DNA of 5,068 nucleotides, from assembly GCA_002784365.1 (NCBI GenBank), contig PFKY01000058.1:1-5068 (forward strand), written 5' to 3'. Made by a program: the position numbers and the translations under genes. Of the stretch, positions 5,034-5,068 are shown piece after piece. The notes under the pieces were generated by a model. It did no database searches, was not told where the DNA came from, and was given only the letters and a program-made list of their open reading frames with translations. Numbering within the stretch: the first letter of the stretch is position 1; each line of letters starts with the position of its first letter. The stretch is from Candidatus Wolfebacteria bacterium CG_4_10_14_0_8_um_filter_39_64. Lineage in GTDB: Bacteria; Patescibacteriota; Minisyncoccia; UBA6257; UBA9933.

Positions 5034-5063
5034 ATTTTACCATACTTTACTTTTATTTTACAA
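5034..5063 (-). promoter_or_regulatory. Possible sigma-70-type promoter for the pil cluster
   Basis: Read on the minus strand: TTGTAA (5063-5058, 4 of 6 to TTGACA), an 18-base spacer, and TAAAAT (5039-5034, 5 of 6 to TATAAT). Transcription would begin near 5027, giving a leader of roughly 115 bases that carries the REP-like hairpin and the two competing hairpins before pilT. The region is very AT-rich, so chance matches are likely, and the operon may start further upstream. Confidence 0.3.
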
Positions 5064-5068
5064 TAAAA

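Noticed and set aside
4997..5040. Rho-independent terminator on the + strand
   Set aside because: The T-rich tract is interrupted (CTTCCTTATTATTTT) and all genes seen are on the minus strand, so there is no transcript for it to end within the window.

Overview
The window is a tightly packed, single-strand type IV pilus (T4P) gene cluster. Everything is encoded on the minus strand, so the operon reads from the right end to the left. In transcription order the genes are a PilT-type ATPase, the PilC platform protein, a major-type pilin, the prepilin peptidase PilD, a GspH/FimT-like pseudopilin, and a PilV-like pilin cut off by the left edge. Low GC, short genes, missing Shine-Dalgarno sequences, the style of the pilin (leader, R-rich helix, YRYGVASDGQNYVLAAALED-like tail split over strands) and above all the intergenic heptanucleotide arrays suggest a Candidate Phyla Radiation / Patescibacteria genome, probably Parcubacteria-like. 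That assignment is recall-based inference; no phylogenetic marker is present. Glycine is encoded by GGN and no gene contains an in-frame TGA, so nothing suggests the UGA-glycine code of Gracilibacteria.

Layout (+ coordinates): 1-460 PilV-like pilin, 3' end missing; 460-993 pseudopilin, its stop overlapping the next start (TAATG); 947-1080 heptamer repeat element that runs into the pseudopilin leader; 1083-1955 PilD, carrying two further short tandem arrays inside its reading frame; 1966-2001 CCGCG-type repeat; 2014-2454 pilin; 2455-2525 second heptamer element; 2544-3752 PilC; 3754-3840 third heptamer element; 3837-4910 PilT; 4908-4994 long inverted repeat with an alternative internal hairpin over the pilT start; 4997-5023 GC-rich REP-like hairpin; 5034-5063 possible promoter. 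No gene-free stretch exceeds 300 bases; the longest is 4911-5068.

How the parts work together: PilD removes the short leaders of the pilin, pseudopilin and PilV-like protein and methylates the new N-terminus. The pilin is built into a fibre on the PilC platform, with the minor pilins likely forming or priming the tip. PilT drives disassembly and retraction. The extension ATPase PilB and the PilM/N/O alignment proteins are not in the window.

The pilus genes themselves are conventional. The unusual part is the repeat landscape: at least four unrelated short-period repeat families (TTTAGGA, TTGACCA, TAATTGG and CCGCGTTAAT types) occupy most gene junctions and have also been accommodated inside coding sequence. 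In addition, the pilT leader can be drawn as two mutually exclusive hairpins, one of which buries the start codon.
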